From NCBI RefSeq assembly GCF_902859695.1, contig NZ_CADIJL010000004.1, positions 296,981 through 360,980 of the forward strand: a stretch of 64,000 bases of DNA. Direction: 5' to 3'. The notes beneath the pieces are model-generated. The model was not told the DNA's origin, did no database searches, and worked only from the letters and a program-made list of their open reading frames with translations. Positions 1 to 11,215 of this stretch are shown piece after piece (the stretch's first letter is position 1; each line of letters starts with the position of its first letter). Made by a program: the position numbers and the translations under genes. Origin of the DNA: Achromobacter ruhlandii (lineage in GTDB: Bacteria; Pseudomonadota; Gammaproteobacteria; Burkholderiales; Burkholderiaceae_B).

Positions 1-277
1 CCGCATCTACGGCGCCACCGACACCATCTTCCACGACCCCTACTACCAGCGCCACGTGGTCGGCGCGCCGCGCGTGCTGTCGGTGCGGGGCGACCGCATC
101 GAATCGGAAGCCAACTACGCGGTGTTCCGCACCAAGCCGAACCAGCTGACCACGGTCTACAACGTCGGCCGCTACCTGGACGTGATCCGGCAGACGCCCG
201 ACGGGCTGAAGTTCGAGTCGCGGCTGTGCATCTTCGACAGCGAGCTGATCCCGAATTCGCTGATCTACCCCATCTGA
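1..277 (+). CDS. Aromatic-ring-hydroxylating dioxygenase beta (small) subunit, C-terminal fragment
   Basis: The frame is open from base 2 and stops with TGA at 275-277, so only the last ~91 residues are present. The fragment contains [16 protein letters not shown] near its start and ends in [11 protein letters not shown]. Both resemble the small subunits of benzoate, anthranilate and salicylate-type Rieske oxygenases, which fold as a cystatin-like cone and help hold the alpha3-beta3 hexamer together. They do not bind the catalytic iron. A Rieske ferredoxin gene follows 15 bp downstream, which supports a multi-component oxygenase operon entering from the left. The substrate cannot be read from this fragment. 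The family is likely; the exact enzyme is not known. Confidence 0.8.
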   Translation, partial: RIYGATDTIFHDPYYQRHVVGAPRVLSVRGDRIESEANYAVFRTKPNQLTTVYNVGRYLDVIRQTPDGLKFESRLCIFDSELIPNSLIYPI

Positions 278-292
278 CCAGGACACCAAGAC

Positions 293-604
293 ATGAGTAC
301 GAACTGGATCAAGGCCATCGCGCTGGCCGACGTGCCGGACGAAGACGTGATCGCCGTGCAGGCGGGCGACCGCGAGATCGCGCTGTACGGGGTGGAAGGC
401 AACGTCTACGCCACCGACAACCTCTGTACGCACGGCAATGCGCGCCTGTGCGACGGCTTCCTGACGGGCCACGAGATCGAGTGCCCGCTGCACCAGGGCC
501 GCTTCGACGTGCGCGACGGCCGCGCGCTCTGTTCGCCGCTGCGCGACAACCTGGCGACCTACCCGGTCAGGATCGAGGACGGCGTGGTGTTCGTGGCGCT
601 GTGA
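293..604 (+). CDS. Rieske [2Fe-2S] ferredoxin of an aromatic dioxygenase system
   Basis: This 103-residue protein has the two Rieske ligand motifs, C-T-H around residues 44-46 (NLCTHGNA) and C-P-L-H around 64-67 (CPLHQGRFD). They bind one 2Fe-2S cluster through two Cys and two His. The size and compact layout match stand-alone ferredoxins of naphthalene, anthranilate and salicylate oxygenases, which carry electrons from a reductase to the terminal oxygenase. It directly follows the oxygenase beta subunit, so the two are probably cotranscribed. The ATG at 293 is the only good start. No reductase gene is seen downstream, because the next gene is convergent and unrelated. Confidence 0.93.
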   Translation: MSTNWIKAIALADVPDEDVIAVQAGDREIALYGVEGNVYATDNLCTHGNARLCDGFLTGHEIECPLHQGRFDVRDGRALCSPLRDNLATYPVRIEDGVVFVAL

Positions 605-646
605 CCCGGGCGCGGCGGCGTTCCGTGACGGGCCGTCGCCGCCCAG

Positions 647-1483
647 CTAGCCTTGCAACGCCAGCCGCAAGGCCTCGTTGGCGGCCGCCATGCCCATGGC
701 GGCGGTCACGGTGACCACCGAGCCATAGCCGGCGCAGGACAATCCTTGCGGCGCCACGGCCTGCGCCGAGGCGCCCATATCGTCCTCGGCCTCGGCCTGC
801 CGCGTCCATTCATCGGGCAGGATGGCGGGCTGATCGAACCACAGGGCATGAATCCCCATCTTCGGTACGCGCTTGAGCGCCTTGCCGTTCTTGTCCGATG
901 CGCGCGGAAACCCATGCTCGCGCCGTAGCTTGTTGCGCAGCTTGGACAGCAAGGCGTCATTGACCGCGGCCGACAGGTCGCCGGCGCGCAACGCCAGCGG
1001 ATCGGTCTTGCCGCCGGCGCCGCCGCACAGCAGCATCGGAATCCCCAGCGCCCGCGCATGCAGGATCATGGCGATCTTGGCCGCGGCCTGGTCGGTGCAG
1101 TCGATGATGGCGCTGTAGGGGCCGGGCAGCACTTGCGCGACGTTTTCCGGAGAAACGAAATCGTCCACACGGGTCAGGCGGCATTCGGGATTGATGGCCA
1201 GGATGCGTTCGGCCATGGCATCCACCTTGGATTGCCCCAGGGTCTGCGTCAGGGCGTGGATCTGCCGGTTGACGTTGGATTCGGCGATGTGGTCCAGGTC
1301 GATCAGCGTCAGCGCGCCAACGCCGCAGCGGGCCAGCGCTTCGACCGTCCACGAGCCTACGCCACCCAGGCCGGCGACGGCGATGTGGGCGTTCTGGAGG
1401 CGGGCGGGAGCCTCGGGGCCGTAGAGGCGGGACAGGCTGCCGAAGCGGCGGGCGATGTCGGCTTTTTCTTCTGGAGCGGTCAT
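647..1483 (-). CDS. tcdA: tRNA threonylcarbamoyladenosine dehydratase TcdA (CsdL/YgdL)
   Basis: This 278-residue protein is a ThiF/UBA-type ATP-dependent dehydratase. It closes the threonylcarbamoyl group of t6A at tRNA position 37 into the cyclic ct6A form. The nucleotide-binding loop AGLGGVGSW lies at about residues 37-45, followed by a conserved Asp in LIDLDHI and the segment ESNVNRQ. The N-terminal RFGSLSRLYG matches the family start, so the ATG at 1483 is favoured. Upstream there is no Shine-Dalgarno sequence: seven C residues touch the ATG and an A/T-rich box lies just before them (see findings). It is convergent with the ferredoxin gene. The window also encodes TsaE (26 kb), which acts earlier in the same tRNA modification. 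Confidence 0.93.
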   Translation of the reverse strand: MTAPEEKADIARRFGSLSRLYGPEAPARLQNAHIAVAGLGGVGSWTVEALARCGVGALTLIDLDHIAESNVNRQIHALTQTLGQSKVDAMAERILAINPECRLTRVDDFVSPENVAQVLPGPYSAIIDCTDQAAAKIAMILHARALGIPMLLCGGAGGKTDPLALRAGDLSAAVNDALLSKLRNKLRREHGFPRASDKNGKALKRVPKMGIHALWFDQPAILPDEWTRQAEAEDDMGASAQAVAPQGLSCAGYGSVVTVTAAMGMAAANEALRLALQG

Positions 1484-1490
1484 GGGGGGG

Positions 1491-1500
1491 TATTTTATAT
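1491..1500 (-). promoter_or_regulatory. Possible -10 box very close to the tcdA start
   Basis: On the minus strand ATATAAAATA lies 7 bases upstream of the ATG, separated only by CCCCCCC. This is the only A/T-rich run in a G/C-rich leader. If it is the -10 element, transcription would begin at or within a few bases of the start codon. No convincing -35 was found at 17-18 bp spacing, so this is tentative. Confidence 0.3.
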
Positions 1501-1519
1501 GGGCGCGGGGTTGGGTTCT

Positions 1520-1830
1520 TGAGCCGCGCGCTGCCGGGCAGGGGGGGGGATGGCGGGGCTACGATTGCGGTCCGGAGCGTTCGCTCCGGACTGCCCCGGC
1601 CTCAACCTCGTACGCCTTCGGCTCCCTTCGGTTTCCGGCGGGCGCATCTACACGCCCCGCCATTCCCCGCCTGCCCCGCAGCGCGCTCATGAGGAGGTTT
1701 AACCACGGTTGCCGTGGAGGGCGGAGTGCTTGGCGTGGTTGCGCACATTGGGGGGAAATGGAGGATATTGCGGGGCCCGCCTCAAGCCGGCCGCGCCGGC
1801 GGCCTTTGGAGGCTTACGTGGTGTCTTGCG
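1520..1830. repeat. Structured intergenic element, copy A
   Basis: This fills most of the 383-bp gap between tcdA and the efflux channel gene. The core at 1561-1598 is identical over 38 nt to 23984-24021 and contains the perfect hairpin GTCCGGAGCG-TT-CGCTCCGGAC. The core continues to about 1647 with looser similarity. It is enclosed by imperfect inverted arms at about 1520-1560 and 1650-1690, both built on GCGCGCTGC, GGGCAGG and ATGGCGGGGC. A second hairpin-rich stretch around 1770-1825 aligns by eye with 24165-24216 in copy B (shared CCGGCCGCGC and GGCGG). I found no convincing coding frame. The function is unknown. Confidence 0.7.
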
Positions 1831-1866
1831 TCGGGCGCATTCAATGGCTCCGACGTTCCAGGATAA

Positions 1867-3306
1867 TCAGCGCCCATTGGTATCGACGGAGCCGTTCATT
1901 GCCAGGACAGCATCGTCGCCGCCTAGCGCCTGGTAGACCTTTACCTGGTTGATCAGGCGGTTCAACGCGTTCTCATCCCGCGCAATCTCCGCCGTCCGCC
2001 GCTTCTCCTGGGCGTCCAGCCAGAACCTCAGCGACACCGATCCCGCTCGGTAGCGCACCTCGTACAGGCGCTCCGCCTCGCGCGCCGCCTTCAACGACGC
2101 GTCCAGCTGCTCTGCCTGCAGACGCAACTGCGTCCGGTTCGACAACGCGTTTTCCACATCCGCCATGGCCTGGTACAGCGCCTGGCGGAAGCTCACCACC
2201 CGTTCGTCGAAATCCGCGCGCGAGACCTTCAGGTTCAGGTTCAGGCGGTTGAACTGCAGGAACGGCAGCGTCAGCGCTCCCGTCAGCGTGCCCACGGGGT
2301 TCTGCAGCACATTCGACAGCGTCGGGCTGGAGCTGCCCAGCGCGCCGGTCAGGTTCAGGGTCGGATAGAAACTGGCGCGGGCCGCGTCGATGTTGGACAA
2401 CGACTCCCGCAGGCGCAGTTCGGCGGCGCGCAGGTCCGGACGGCGGCCCAGCAGTTCGGCCGGCACGCCTTCGCGCGCCTGCGGCAGCGGGTACTGCGGC
2501 AGGCGTTGCGGGTCGGCCATGGTGCGGTCGGGCGGGCCGTCGAACAGGATCGCCAGCGCGTTCACGTATTCCACCCGTTGCTGCACCAGCAGCGCGTGCG
2601 CCGCCTGCTGGCTGGCCACGGTCTGTTCGGCCTCGGCCACTTCCAGCGCCGAGGCGCCGCCGGCGGCATATTGCGCACGCACCAATTCCTGCGTCTTGCG
2701 GGCGTAGGCGATGCTCTCCAGGCTGCTGGCGATGCGCTGGTTGATGAAGGCGGTCTGCCAATACAGCGTGGCCGTGGTGCCCACCAGGGTCAACGCCGAG
2801 CTCTGGCGGTCCTGCTCGCTGGCCAACGCCTCCCACTCGGCGGCGTCGAGCTGGCGCGACAGCTTGCCCCACAGGTCGACCTCGTAGCCGATCGACAATT
2901 CGGCGCTGTTAGTGCGCGTGATTTCGCGTTCGCCGCGCAGGTTGCGCGCGCGCGTCACGTTGCCGGTGCCGGACAGTTGCGGGATCAGCTGGTCCTGCGC
3001 CAGCCCGGCCTGCAATTGCGCGCGGCGCACGCGGATGGCGGCGGCGGCCAGGTCGTTGTTGCGCGCCAGCACGCCATCGACCAGGCCGTCCAGCACCGGG
3101 TCGTTGAAATTGCGCCACCAGGCGCCGCCAGCGGCCAGCGCGTTGGCGGGCGCGTCGGCGCCCGCGCCGTGGCGCCAGGCGGCCGGCGACTGCGTCCGCG
3201 GCGTTTCGTATTCGCTCTTGAGCAGGCCGCCGCAGCCGGCCAGGGCCAGCACCAGAGCCAGGGCGGCGGGTTTGCGGATCAGGGAAACAACTTTCATCGT
3301 TCTCAT
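1867..3306 (-). CDS. Outer-membrane efflux lipoprotein (TolC/NodT family) of the Mac operon
   Basis: This is the outer-membrane channel of a tripartite exporter, about 479 residues. The N-terminus [22 protein letters not shown] is a lipoprotein signal with lipobox LAGC, so the mature protein should start at an acylated Cys. The body has the two OEP repeats typical of the family, with long helical segments such as [18 protein letters not shown] and [14 protein letters not shown]. The ATG at 3306 overlaps the macB stop as ATGA, suggesting translational coupling; an in-frame ATG at 3297 is an equally possible start. It is the third gene of macA-macB-channel, so the operon encodes its own outer-membrane duct instead of relying on a shared TolC. 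Confidence 0.92.
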   Translation of the reverse strand: MRTMKVVSLIRKPAALALVLALAGCGGLLKSEYETPRTQSPAAWRHGAGADAPANALAAGGAWWRNFNDPVLDGLVDGVLARNNDLAAAAIRVRRAQLQAGLAQDQLIPQLSGTGNVTRARNLRGEREITRTNSAELSIGYEVDLWGKLSRQLDAAEWEALASEQDRQSSALTLVGTTATLYWQTAFINQRIASSLESIAYARKTQELVRAQYAAGGASALEVAEAEQTVASQQAAHALLVQQRVEYVNALAILFDGPPDRTMADPQRLPQYPLPQAREGVPAELLGRRPDLRAAELRLRESLSNIDAARASFYPTLNLTGALGSSSPTLSNVLQNPVGTLTGALTLPFLQFNRLNLNLKVSRADFDERVVSFRQALYQAMADVENALSNRTQLRLQAEQLDASLKAAREAERLYEVRYRAGSVSLRFWLDAQEKRRTAEIARDENALNRLINQVKVYQALGGDDAVLAMNGSVDTNGR

Positions 3307-5264
3307 TCCCGGGCCAGGGCCTCGACGGGATCCAGGCGCGCCGCGTTGCGCGCCGGGAGATAACCAAACAGCACACCAATCAGCGTCGAGCAGGTGAATG
3401 CCGCCACCATCGACGCGGTGGAATAGATCATGCGGAAGGACCCGCCGGTCGCTTTCGAGACCAGCACGCCCAGGCCCAGCGACAGCGCGATGCCCACGGC
3501 GCCGCCAATCAGGCAGACGAGCACGGCTTCGATCAGGAACTGCTGCATGATGTCGCTGCGACGCGCGCCCACCGCCATGCGCACGCCGATCTCGCGGGTG
3601 CGCTCGGTGACCGACACCAGCATGATGTTCATGACGCCGATGCCGCCGACCATCAGCGAGATCAGCGCGATCAGCGACACCAGCAGCGTCATGGTGGCCG
3701 TGGTGCGCTCGATAGTCTTGCGGATCGCGTCGGTGTTGAACACGAAGAAATCCTTCACCACGTGGCGCCGCAGCAGCACCTTGGTGATGGCCTGCTCGGC
3801 CGCCGCCGGCGGCGCGGCGTCGTTGACGCGCACGGTGATGCTTTTGAGATGCTGCTGCCCCAGCACGCGCGACAGCGCCGTGGTGTAGGGAATCCACACG
3901 TTCAGGGTCTCGTTGTTGCCGAACACGGTGTCGTTCTTCTTGGTGACGCCGATCACCCGCGCCGGCATCGCCCCCAGGAACACGATCTGGCCGATCGGGT
4001 CGGTGTGCGAGCCGAACAGGGTCTTGCGGGTGCTCTCGTCGATCACCACTTCCTGGGCGCGCCGCGCCACGCTGGTGGCGTCGAAGAACTTGCCCTGCGC
4101 CAGCTTGACGGCGCGCACCCGGAAATACTGCTCGCCCACGCCCTGGATCGAGCCATTCACCGCCACGTTGCGATAGCGCAGCGTGTTGCTGGTGGAGACC
4201 TCGGGCGTGACGCTGTCCACGTAGGACTCGCGTGACAGGGCCTCGGCATCGGCCGGCACCAGGGTGCGGATGGTCAGGGCCTTTTCGTCGCCGAAGTCCT
4301 TGCCCGGGAAGACTTCGACGGTATTGGTGCCGATCTCGCTGATGTCTTCCAGGATCTTCTGGCGCGAACCCTCGCCCAGCGCCACCACCGACACCACCGC
4401 GGCGATGCCGATGATGATGCCCAGCATGGTCAGCGAGGTGCGCAGGCGGTGCGCGTTCATGGCCAGCAGCGCCATGCGCAGCGCTTCGCCGCAGCGGTCC
4501 AGGTAGGCCTGCCAGGCCGGCCGCGGCGGCAGCGGCGCCGCCTCCTCCTCGCGCTTGACCTCGATGCGCGGCGCGTCGGGGTTGCGTCGGTCCGAGACGA
4601 TCTCGCCGTCGCTGATCTCGATGATGCGCTGCGCGTGCCGCGCCACGTTCATGTCGTGGGTGACCAGGATGATGGTGTGGCCGGCGGCGTTCAGTTCCTC
4701 CAGGATGCGCAGCACTTCCTGGCCGGTGTGCGTGTCCAGCGCGCCGGTGGGCTCGTCGGCCAGGATGATGTCGCCGCCATTCATCAGCGCGCGGGCGATG
4801 CTCACGCGCTGCTGCTGACCGCCGGACAACTGGCCCGGGCGGTGGCCGGTGCGTTCGCCCAGCCCCAGGCGCTCGAGCAGGTCGGCGGCGCGTTCCAGCC
4901 GGGCCTCGCGGCGCTTGCCGGCGTAGACGGCCGGCACCTCGACGTTGCCCTGCGCCGTCAGGTCGGACAGCAGGTGATAGCGCTGGAAGATGAAGCCGAA
5001 ATGCTCGCGGCGCAATTCGGCCAGTTCGTCCGGATCCAGTTCGCCCGTGCTGCGGCCGCTGACACGGTAGTCGCCGCTGGTGGCGCGGTCCAGGCAGCCC
5101 AGGATATTCATCAGGGTCGACTTGCCCGAGCCCGACGCGCCGACGATGGCCACCATCTCCCCGGCCTCGATGGTCAGGTTGATGTCCTTGAGGACGGCGA
5201 TGGTCTGCTCGCCCGCGGGGAATTCGCGCCGGACCCCGGACAGCGAAATCAACGGTTCGGCCAT
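3303..5264 (-). CDS. macB: Macrolide-type ABC exporter MacB, fused ATPase-permease
   Basis: This 653-residue inner-membrane protein combines an N-terminal ATPase with a C-terminal MacB permease. Walker A is GASGSGKS at about residues 42-49, the signature LSGGQ lies near 146, Walker B is IILADEP and the H-loop sits in LVTHD. The permease half begins with a membrane segment after residue ~270, has a large periplasmic domain, and ends with three hydrophobic segments and the typical [15 protein letters not shown]. MacB homodimers act as mechanotransmission pumps that drive macrolides, peptides or siderophores out through the adaptor and channel. One base separates it from the macA stop. The substrate is not deducible from sequence. 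Confidence 0.95.
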   Translation of the reverse strand: MAEPLISLSGVRREFPAGEQTIAVLKDINLTIEAGEMVAIVGASGSGKSTLMNILGCLDRATSGDYRVSGRSTGELDPDELAELRREHFGFIFQRYHLLSDLTAQGNVEVPAVYAGKRREARLERAADLLERLGLGERTGHRPGQLSGGQQQRVSIARALMNGGDIILADEPTGALDTHTGQEVLRILEELNAAGHTIILVTHDMNVARHAQRIIEISDGEIVSDRRNPDAPRIEVKREEEAAPLPPRPAWQAYLDRCGEALRMALLAMNAHRLRTSLTMLGIIIGIAAVVSVVALGEGSRQKILEDISEIGTNTVEVFPGKDFGDEKALTIRTLVPADAEALSRESYVDSVTPEVSTSNTLRYRNVAVNGSIQGVGEQYFRVRAVKLAQGKFFDATSVARRAQEVVIDESTRKTLFGSHTDPIGQIVFLGAMPARVIGVTKKNDTVFGNNETLNVWIPYTTALSRVLGQQHLKSITVRVNDAAPPAAAEQAITKVLLRRHVVKDFFVFNTDAIRKTIERTTATMTLLVSLIALISLMVGGIGVMNIMLVSVTERTREIGVRMAVGARRSDIMQQFLIEAVLVCLIGGAVGIALSLGLGVLVSKATGGSFRMIYSTASMVAAFTCSTLIGVLFGYLPARNAARLDPVEALARE

Positions 5265-5265
5265 G

Positions 5266-6450
5266 TCAGCGTCCCGCCGCGGCGGCCACCGGCGCGGCGT
5301 CGGCCGACACCACGCGCTCGCCCACCTCCAGGCCTTCCAGCACCTGCGCCTGCACGTTGTTATTCATGCCGATCCTGACCTGGCGGGTCTCGGTCTGGTT
5401 GTTCTTGCCGACCACCCGCACCTCGTAGCGCCCGTCCTCGCCGCGCTTGCCCAGGGCCGAGGCCGGCACCACCACGGCGTCGCGGGCCTCGCCCAGCACG
5501 ATGGAAACCTGCGCGGTCATGGAGATGCGCAGCTTCTCGTCGGGGTTGGGCACGTCGAACAGCCCGTTGTAATAGACCGCCGCACTGGTGGAGGTGGAGC
5601 TGGAAGAGGTCAGCGATGCGGTGGCATCGTCCTTCTGGATCGAATCCGGCGCCGGCTCCACCGCGCGCAGCGTGGCGTGGTAACGCTGGTCTGGCTCGCC
5701 CAGGATGGTGAAATAGACGGGCAGGCCCGGCTTGACGCGGGTCACGTCGGCTTCCGAGATCTGCGCCTTGATGGTCATGGTGGCCACCTGGGCCACCTTG
5801 ATGATGGTGGGCGCGCTCTGGATCGCGTTGACGGTCTGGCCTTCCTTGGTGACCACCGCCACCACCACGCCGTCGATGGGCGACACGATGCGGGTGTAGC
5901 CCAGGTTGACCTTGGCCTTGTCGACCTCGATCTCGGCCTGGACGATCTGGGCGTCGAGCGCGGCGATCTCCGCCCGCGTCACGCTCAGCGTGGCCTCGGC
6001 CGATTCATACGCCTCGCGCGAACTGGCGTCGGCCGCCAGCATCTGGCGCTGGCGGCGGAAAGCCAGCTCGGCCTGCTTCAGGGTGGCGACCTTGGCGGCG
6101 CGCTCGGCGCGGCGCGTCTGCAGCGCGGCCTGTGTATTACGCAATTCATTCTGCTGGGTCAGGTCGTCGATCTCGGCGACCAACTGGCCTCGGGTCACCC
6201 GATCGCCCAGCGCCACCTTGAGCGACTTCAACTGGCCGGTGGCTTGCGCGCCGACGCTGACACGCTCGATGGCATCCATCGTGCCGCTGGCCAGCACACT
6301 GTCTTCGAGATTGCCGCGGACGACCTCGGCCACGGCGAAAGTGGGCGGCGGCGGCGACGAGAAGAAGGCGGCGCGGACGCCAAAGGCGATGATCAGGAGA
6401 AAGACGGCGATCAGGACGTAACGCTGGACTTTGCTACGAGGCTTTTTCAT
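5266..6450 (-). CDS. macA: Periplasmic adaptor MacA (RND/HlyD-type membrane fusion protein)
   Basis: This 394-residue adaptor starts [23 protein letters not shown]..., with a single N-terminal membrane anchor. The lipoyl-like half-motif [18 protein letters not shown] is followed by a coiled-coil hairpin ([20 protein letters not shown] and beyond), then [14 protein letters not shown] and beta-barrel and membrane-proximal domains. This order is standard for MacA. ATG 6450 was chosen because the upstream frame does not look like protein, although no clear Shine-Dalgarno precedes it. It is the first gene of the three-gene efflux operon. The promoter must lie in the 415-bp gap shared with the divergent MFS gene. 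Confidence 0.94.
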   Translation of the reverse strand: MKKPRSKVQRYVLIAVFLLIIAFGVRAAFFSSPPPPTFAVAEVVRGNLEDSVLASGTMDAIERVSVGAQATGQLKSLKVALGDRVTRGQLVAEIDDLTQQNELRNTQAALQTRRAERAAKVATLKQAELAFRRQRQMLAADASSREAYESAEATLSVTRAEIAALDAQIVQAEIEVDKAKVNLGYTRIVSPIDGVVVAVVTKEGQTVNAIQSAPTIIKVAQVATMTIKAQISEADVTRVKPGLPVYFTILGEPDQRYHATLRAVEPAPDSIQKDDATASLTSSSSTSTSAAVYYNGLFDVPNPDEKLRISMTAQVSIVLGEARDAVVVPASALGKRGEDGRYEVRVVGKNNQTETRQVRIGMNNNVQAQVLEGLEVGERVVSADAAPVAAAAGR

Positions 6451-6865
6451 TGAACCAGTTCGGAGGAGGCGGCGGAGGCATCGTCCACCACTCGAATAAC
6501 TCGATACGGATCGGGCCGGCTGTGCGTACCCATACTGCCCGCTCATCCTAAACGGGGGGCCGCGTCAAAGCATGGCCAATCTGTGGCGAAAGGGTGAAAA
6601 ACGGTAAAGGCCCCGGCATTGGGTCCTGGGCGGGCAAAATTGTTCCGTTGCACGAACGATACATCTGTTGCGGCGCATTAGCGTTTCCATTCTACGGAAC
6701 CGTGCCGCCAACATGGTGCCATCTTGCCGCATCCCTATCCCAGATGGGCCATAGGTGGCGCCTATCTTGTCGCCACTGGCGATCGCGGAATGCGGCGGCG
6801 CAAAAAAACCACGCCTCGACATAGGGCGACGATAGGGACAGAATGAATGCAGTTAAGCCGTATCC
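6451..6865. promoter_or_regulatory. Divergent control region, macA / MFS transporter
   Basis: This 415-bp gap has no convincing gene. It carries five copies of CCTAT or its complement ATAGG (6734, 6751, 6761, 6821, 6832). The last two form ATAGGG-CGACG-ATAGGG, exactly 11 bp apart on one face of the helix. A small hairpin GTGGCG/CGCCAC spans 6755-6776. These are possible regulator sites for one or both divergent genes. No standard -35/-10 pair could be assigned with confidence. Confidence 0.35.
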
Positions 6866-8074
6866 GTGTCCAATCCGCCCCCCTCCCCCTCTTCAAACAG
6901 CGCCGCCCCGGAATTTTCCGGGGCGGCGCTGTTGTGCGTGCTGGCCATGCTGAACCACGTGGCGCTGACCGGAGGGCGCATCACCGTGTCCCTGACGGCG
7001 CTGCAGATGGGCCTGTCGACCTTCAAGGTCGGCACCCTGGTGGCCGTGTTCGCGGTGCTGCCCATGCTGTTCTCGGTGCGCGCCGGCCGCTGGGTGGACC
7101 GGGTCGGCATCGTCCGGCCGCTGGTCATCGGCACCACGCTGGTGGCGGTGGGCACGGCGCTGCCGTTCCTGTCGCAGACCCAGTTCGCGCTGCTGGTGGC
7201 GTCCTGTTGCATCGGTATCGGCTTCATGCTGCACCAGGTGGCCACGCAAGACCTGCTGGGCCATGCCGAGCCAACCCAGCGCCTGCGCAATTTCTCGCTG
7301 ATGTCGCTGGCGCTGGCCGGTTCGGGTTTCTCGGGTCCGCTGATCGCCGGACTGGCGATCGACCATCTCGGCACCCGGCTGGCCTTCGGCCTGCTGACGC
7401 TGGGCCCGCTGCTGTCGGCCGCCGGCCTGTACGCGCTGCGGCACCAATTGAAGGCGGTGGATTCGCAACTGGCCGGCGCCAAGGAAGCGCAGCGCCGCCG
7501 CGTGACCGAGCTGCTGGCGGTGCCCGCGCTGCGCCGCATCCTGATGGTCAACACCATCCTGTCCGGGGCCTGGGACACCCACCTGTTCGTGGTGCCCATC
7601 TTCGGCGTCGCCATCGGCCTGTCCGCCACCACCATCGGCGTCATTCTTGCCTCCTTCGCGGCGGCAACGTTCATCATCCGCCTGGTTCTGCCCCTGATCC
7701 AGCGCCGGGTGCGTTCCTGGACGCTGGTGCGGGTGGCGATGGCCACCGCCGCCATCGACTTCATGCTTTACCCGCTGTTCACCGACGTTGGCGTCCTGAT
7801 CGTGCTGTCCTTCATCCTGGGGCTTGCGCTGGGATGCTGCCAACCGAGTATGCTTTCACTACTGCACCAGCATTCGCCGCCGGGCCGCGCCGCTGAGGCC
7901 GTGGGGCTGCGGATGGCGCTGATCAACGGTTCCCAGGTGTCCCTGCCGCTGACCTTCGGCGCGCTGGGTGCGGTCATTGGCGTCGCTCCCCTGTTCTGGG
8001 CGTATTCCGTGGCCCTGATGGCTGGGGGCTGGGCCAATCGCAACCTCCCGCTCGAGCCTGACCGGAAACCGTAG
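6866..8074 (+). CDS. Major facilitator superfamily (MFS) transporter
   Basis: This 402-residue protein has about 12 predicted hydrophobic segments. The motif-A-like stretch RAGRWVDRVG follows the second segment, which is typical of drug/proton antiporters and related MFS carriers. GTG 6866 is the first usable start, because an in-frame TAA lies at 6854-6856. It is divergent from the macAB operon. A gene for a ChaC-like protein follows after two bases, so the two are probably cotranscribed. The transported compound is unknown, and similarity to multidrug or sugar efflux carriers cannot be resolved by eye. Confidence 0.88.
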   Translation: MSNPPPSPSSNSAAPEFSGAALLCVLAMLNHVALTGGRITVSLTALQMGLSTFKVGTLVAVFAVLPMLFSVRAGRWVDRVGIVRPLVIGTTLVAVGTALPFLSQTQFALLVASCCIGIGFMLHQVATQDLLGHAEPTQRLRNFSLMSLALAGSGFSGPLIAGLAIDHLGTRLAFGLLTLGPLLSAAGLYALRHQLKAVDSQLAGAKEAQRRRVTELLAVPALRRILMVNTILSGAWDTHLFVVPIFGVAIGLSATTIGVILASFAAATFIIRLVLPLIQRRVRSWTLVRVAMATAAIDFMLYPLFTDVGVLIVLSFILGLALGCCQPSMLSLLHQHSPPGRAAEAVGLRMALINGSQVSLPLTFGALGAVIGVAPLFWAYSVALMAGGWANRNLPLEPDRKP

Positions 8075-8076
8075 TC

Positions 8077-8730
8077 GTGAACATGCAGTCCTCCCCTCCC
8101 GTGGCCGGCGCCAGCCTGCCTTTCCGCCTCTGGACCCCTGAAGAACGGCAGGCATCGTTGCAGGATGCCTTGCGCCATTGGCGCGACGGCGAGGACGTCT
8201 GGGTATATGGGTACGGATCACTGATCTGGCGCCCCGACTTCGATTTCGAAGAGCGCCGCCTGGCCACCCTGCGCGGCCACCACCGCGCGCTGTGCCTGTG
8301 GTCGCGGGTCAACCGCGGCACGCCGGAATGCCCCGGGCTGGTGTTCGGCCTGGATCGCGGCGGCTCCTGCCGCGGCGTGGTCTACCGCCTGGCCGGCCGC
8401 CAGGTGCCGACCTATTTCCCCGCCCTGTGGGACCGGGAAATGTCCACCGGCGCCTACCTGCCCCGCTGGATCAATTGCAGCACCGAGGCCGGCCCGGTCC
8501 GCGCCCTGGTCTTCATCATGAACCGCGACAACCCGGCCTACATCCGCGCGCTGCCCGAAGCCGAACTGCTGGCCATCGTGCGGCGGGCCGCCGGCCGCTA
8601 CGGTCCCTGCACCGACTACGTGGTGCAGACCGCCCAGGCCCTGCGCGCCGCCGGCATCCACGACGCCCGCCTGGACGCCATCGCCCGGCGCCTGGAACAG
8701 GACAGCCACACCCTGCCCGAGGGCGCCTGA
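8077..8730 (+). CDS. ChaC-like gamma-glutamylcyclotransferase
   Basis: This 217-residue protein has the family hallmark YGYGSLIWRPDF at about residues 46-57. It is followed by the conserved stretches GHHRALCLWS, GLVFGLDRGGSCRGVVYRL and TDYV. ChaC enzymes split glutathione (or other gamma-glutamyl peptides) into 5-oxoproline and a residual peptide in the cytosol. The catalytic Glu expected after the central strand is probably in REMSTGAY. The start is either GTG 8077 or ATG 8083. It closely follows the MFS gene. The window also encodes a periplasmic gamma-glutamyltransferase (18.9-20.6 kb), so two glutathione-degrading activities are present. Confidence 0.9.
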   Translation: MNMQSSPPVAGASLPFRLWTPEERQASLQDALRHWRDGEDVWVYGYGSLIWRPDFDFEERRLATLRGHHRALCLWSRVNRGTPECPGLVFGLDRGGSCRGVVYRLAGRQVPTYFPALWDREMSTGAYLPRWINCSTEAGPVRALVFIMNRDNPAYIRALPEAELLAIVRRAAGRYGPCTDYVVQTAQALRAAGIHDARLDAIARRLEQDSHTLPEGA

Positions 8731-8882
8731 AGCGAGCCCGGCGCGGGGCCGCCCGGCCTGGCCGAAAGGCGCCGGAGGCCCTCGCGGCGCAAAAACTTGC
8801 CCGGACCCTGCGCGGGGTCAATGAGGGGAGCGTTTCTTCGGCGGTATAAACTGCTTGTTATCAACGCTGAATCAAACGTCCC

Positions 8883-9512
8883 ATGTCTGTCTCCGATCTG
8901 CGTCAAAGCTACGAAAAGAACGTGCTGCTGGAAAGCGAGGCCGCCGCGTCCCCGTTCGAGCAGTTCACCCGCTGGTTCGACGAGGCCCTGGCCGCCAAGG
9001 TGCCCGAGCCCAACGCCATGACCCTGGCCACCGTCGACGCCGCCGGCCAGCCCAGCGCCCGCATCGTCCTGATCAAGGGTTTCGACGAACACGGCTTCAC
9101 GTTCTTCACCAACTACGAGTCGCGCAAGGGCGCCGACCTGCTGGCCGAGCCGCGCGCCTGCCTGCTGTTCTTCTGGCAGCCGCTCGAGCGCCAGGTGCGC
9201 ATCGAGGGCGTGGTGGAAAAAGTGCCGGCCGAGGAATCGGACGCCTACTACCACAGCCGCCCGGCCGGTTCGCGCATCGGCGCCTGGGCCTCGCGCCAGA
9301 GCCAGCCCATCACCCGCGCCGAACTCGAAGCCCGCGAGCAGGAATTCCGCGCCCGCTACGGCGACCAGCCGCCGCGCCCGCCGCACTGGGGCGGCTACCG
9401 CCTCAAGCCCACCTCGATGGAATTCTGGCAAGGCCGGCCCTCGCGCCTGCACGACCGCCTGCGCTACGTCGCCGACGGCCAGGGCTGGAAGATCGAGCGC
9501 CTGTCGCCCTGA
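8883..9512 (+). CDS. pdxH: Pyridoxamine/pyridoxine 5'-phosphate oxidase PdxH
   Basis: This 209-residue FMN enzyme oxidises PNP and PMP to pyridoxal 5'-phosphate, the last step of vitamin B6 synthesis and salvage. Family motifs include the FMN-contacting [18 protein letters not shown] segment, YESRKG, the [12 protein letters not shown] strand, [13 protein letters not shown] and the C-terminal RPSRLHDR then WKIERLSP. The length matches the family. ATG 8883 begins [15 protein letters not shown], the usual N-terminus. A TATAAA at 8845-8850 could be its -10 box, but no good -35 is visible. A GC-rich hairpin follows the stop. Confidence 0.97.
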   Translation: MSVSDLRQSYEKNVLLESEAAASPFEQFTRWFDEALAAKVPEPNAMTLATVDAAGQPSARIVLIKGFDEHGFTFFTNYESRKGADLLAEPRACLLFFWQPLERQVRIEGVVEKVPAEESDAYYHSRPAGSRIGAWASRQSQPITRAELEAREQEFRARYGDQPPRPPHWGGYRLKPTSMEFWQGRPSRLHDRLRYVADGQGWKIERLSP

Positions 9513-9519
9513 CGCCGCC

Positions 9520-9539
9520 GGGCGCCGTCCCCGGCGCCC
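9520..9539 (+). terminator. GC-rich hairpin after pdxH
   Basis: GGGCGCCG-TCCC-CGGCGCCC forms a perfect 8-bp stem just after the pdxH stop, followed by GCCCCATTTCTC rather than a clean T run. It may be a weak terminator or an mRNA end-stabilising hairpin. Confidence 0.4.
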
Positions 9540-9557
9540 GCCCCATTTCTCAATTGC

Positions 9558-11212
<1,655 letters not shown>

Positions 11213-11215
11213 ATC

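Noticed and set aside
1455..1952. Plus-strand open frames across the gap between tcdA and the efflux channel gene
   Set aside because: Their products are Arg/Trp-rich, match no family I know, and cross the inverted arms and hairpins of the structured element.
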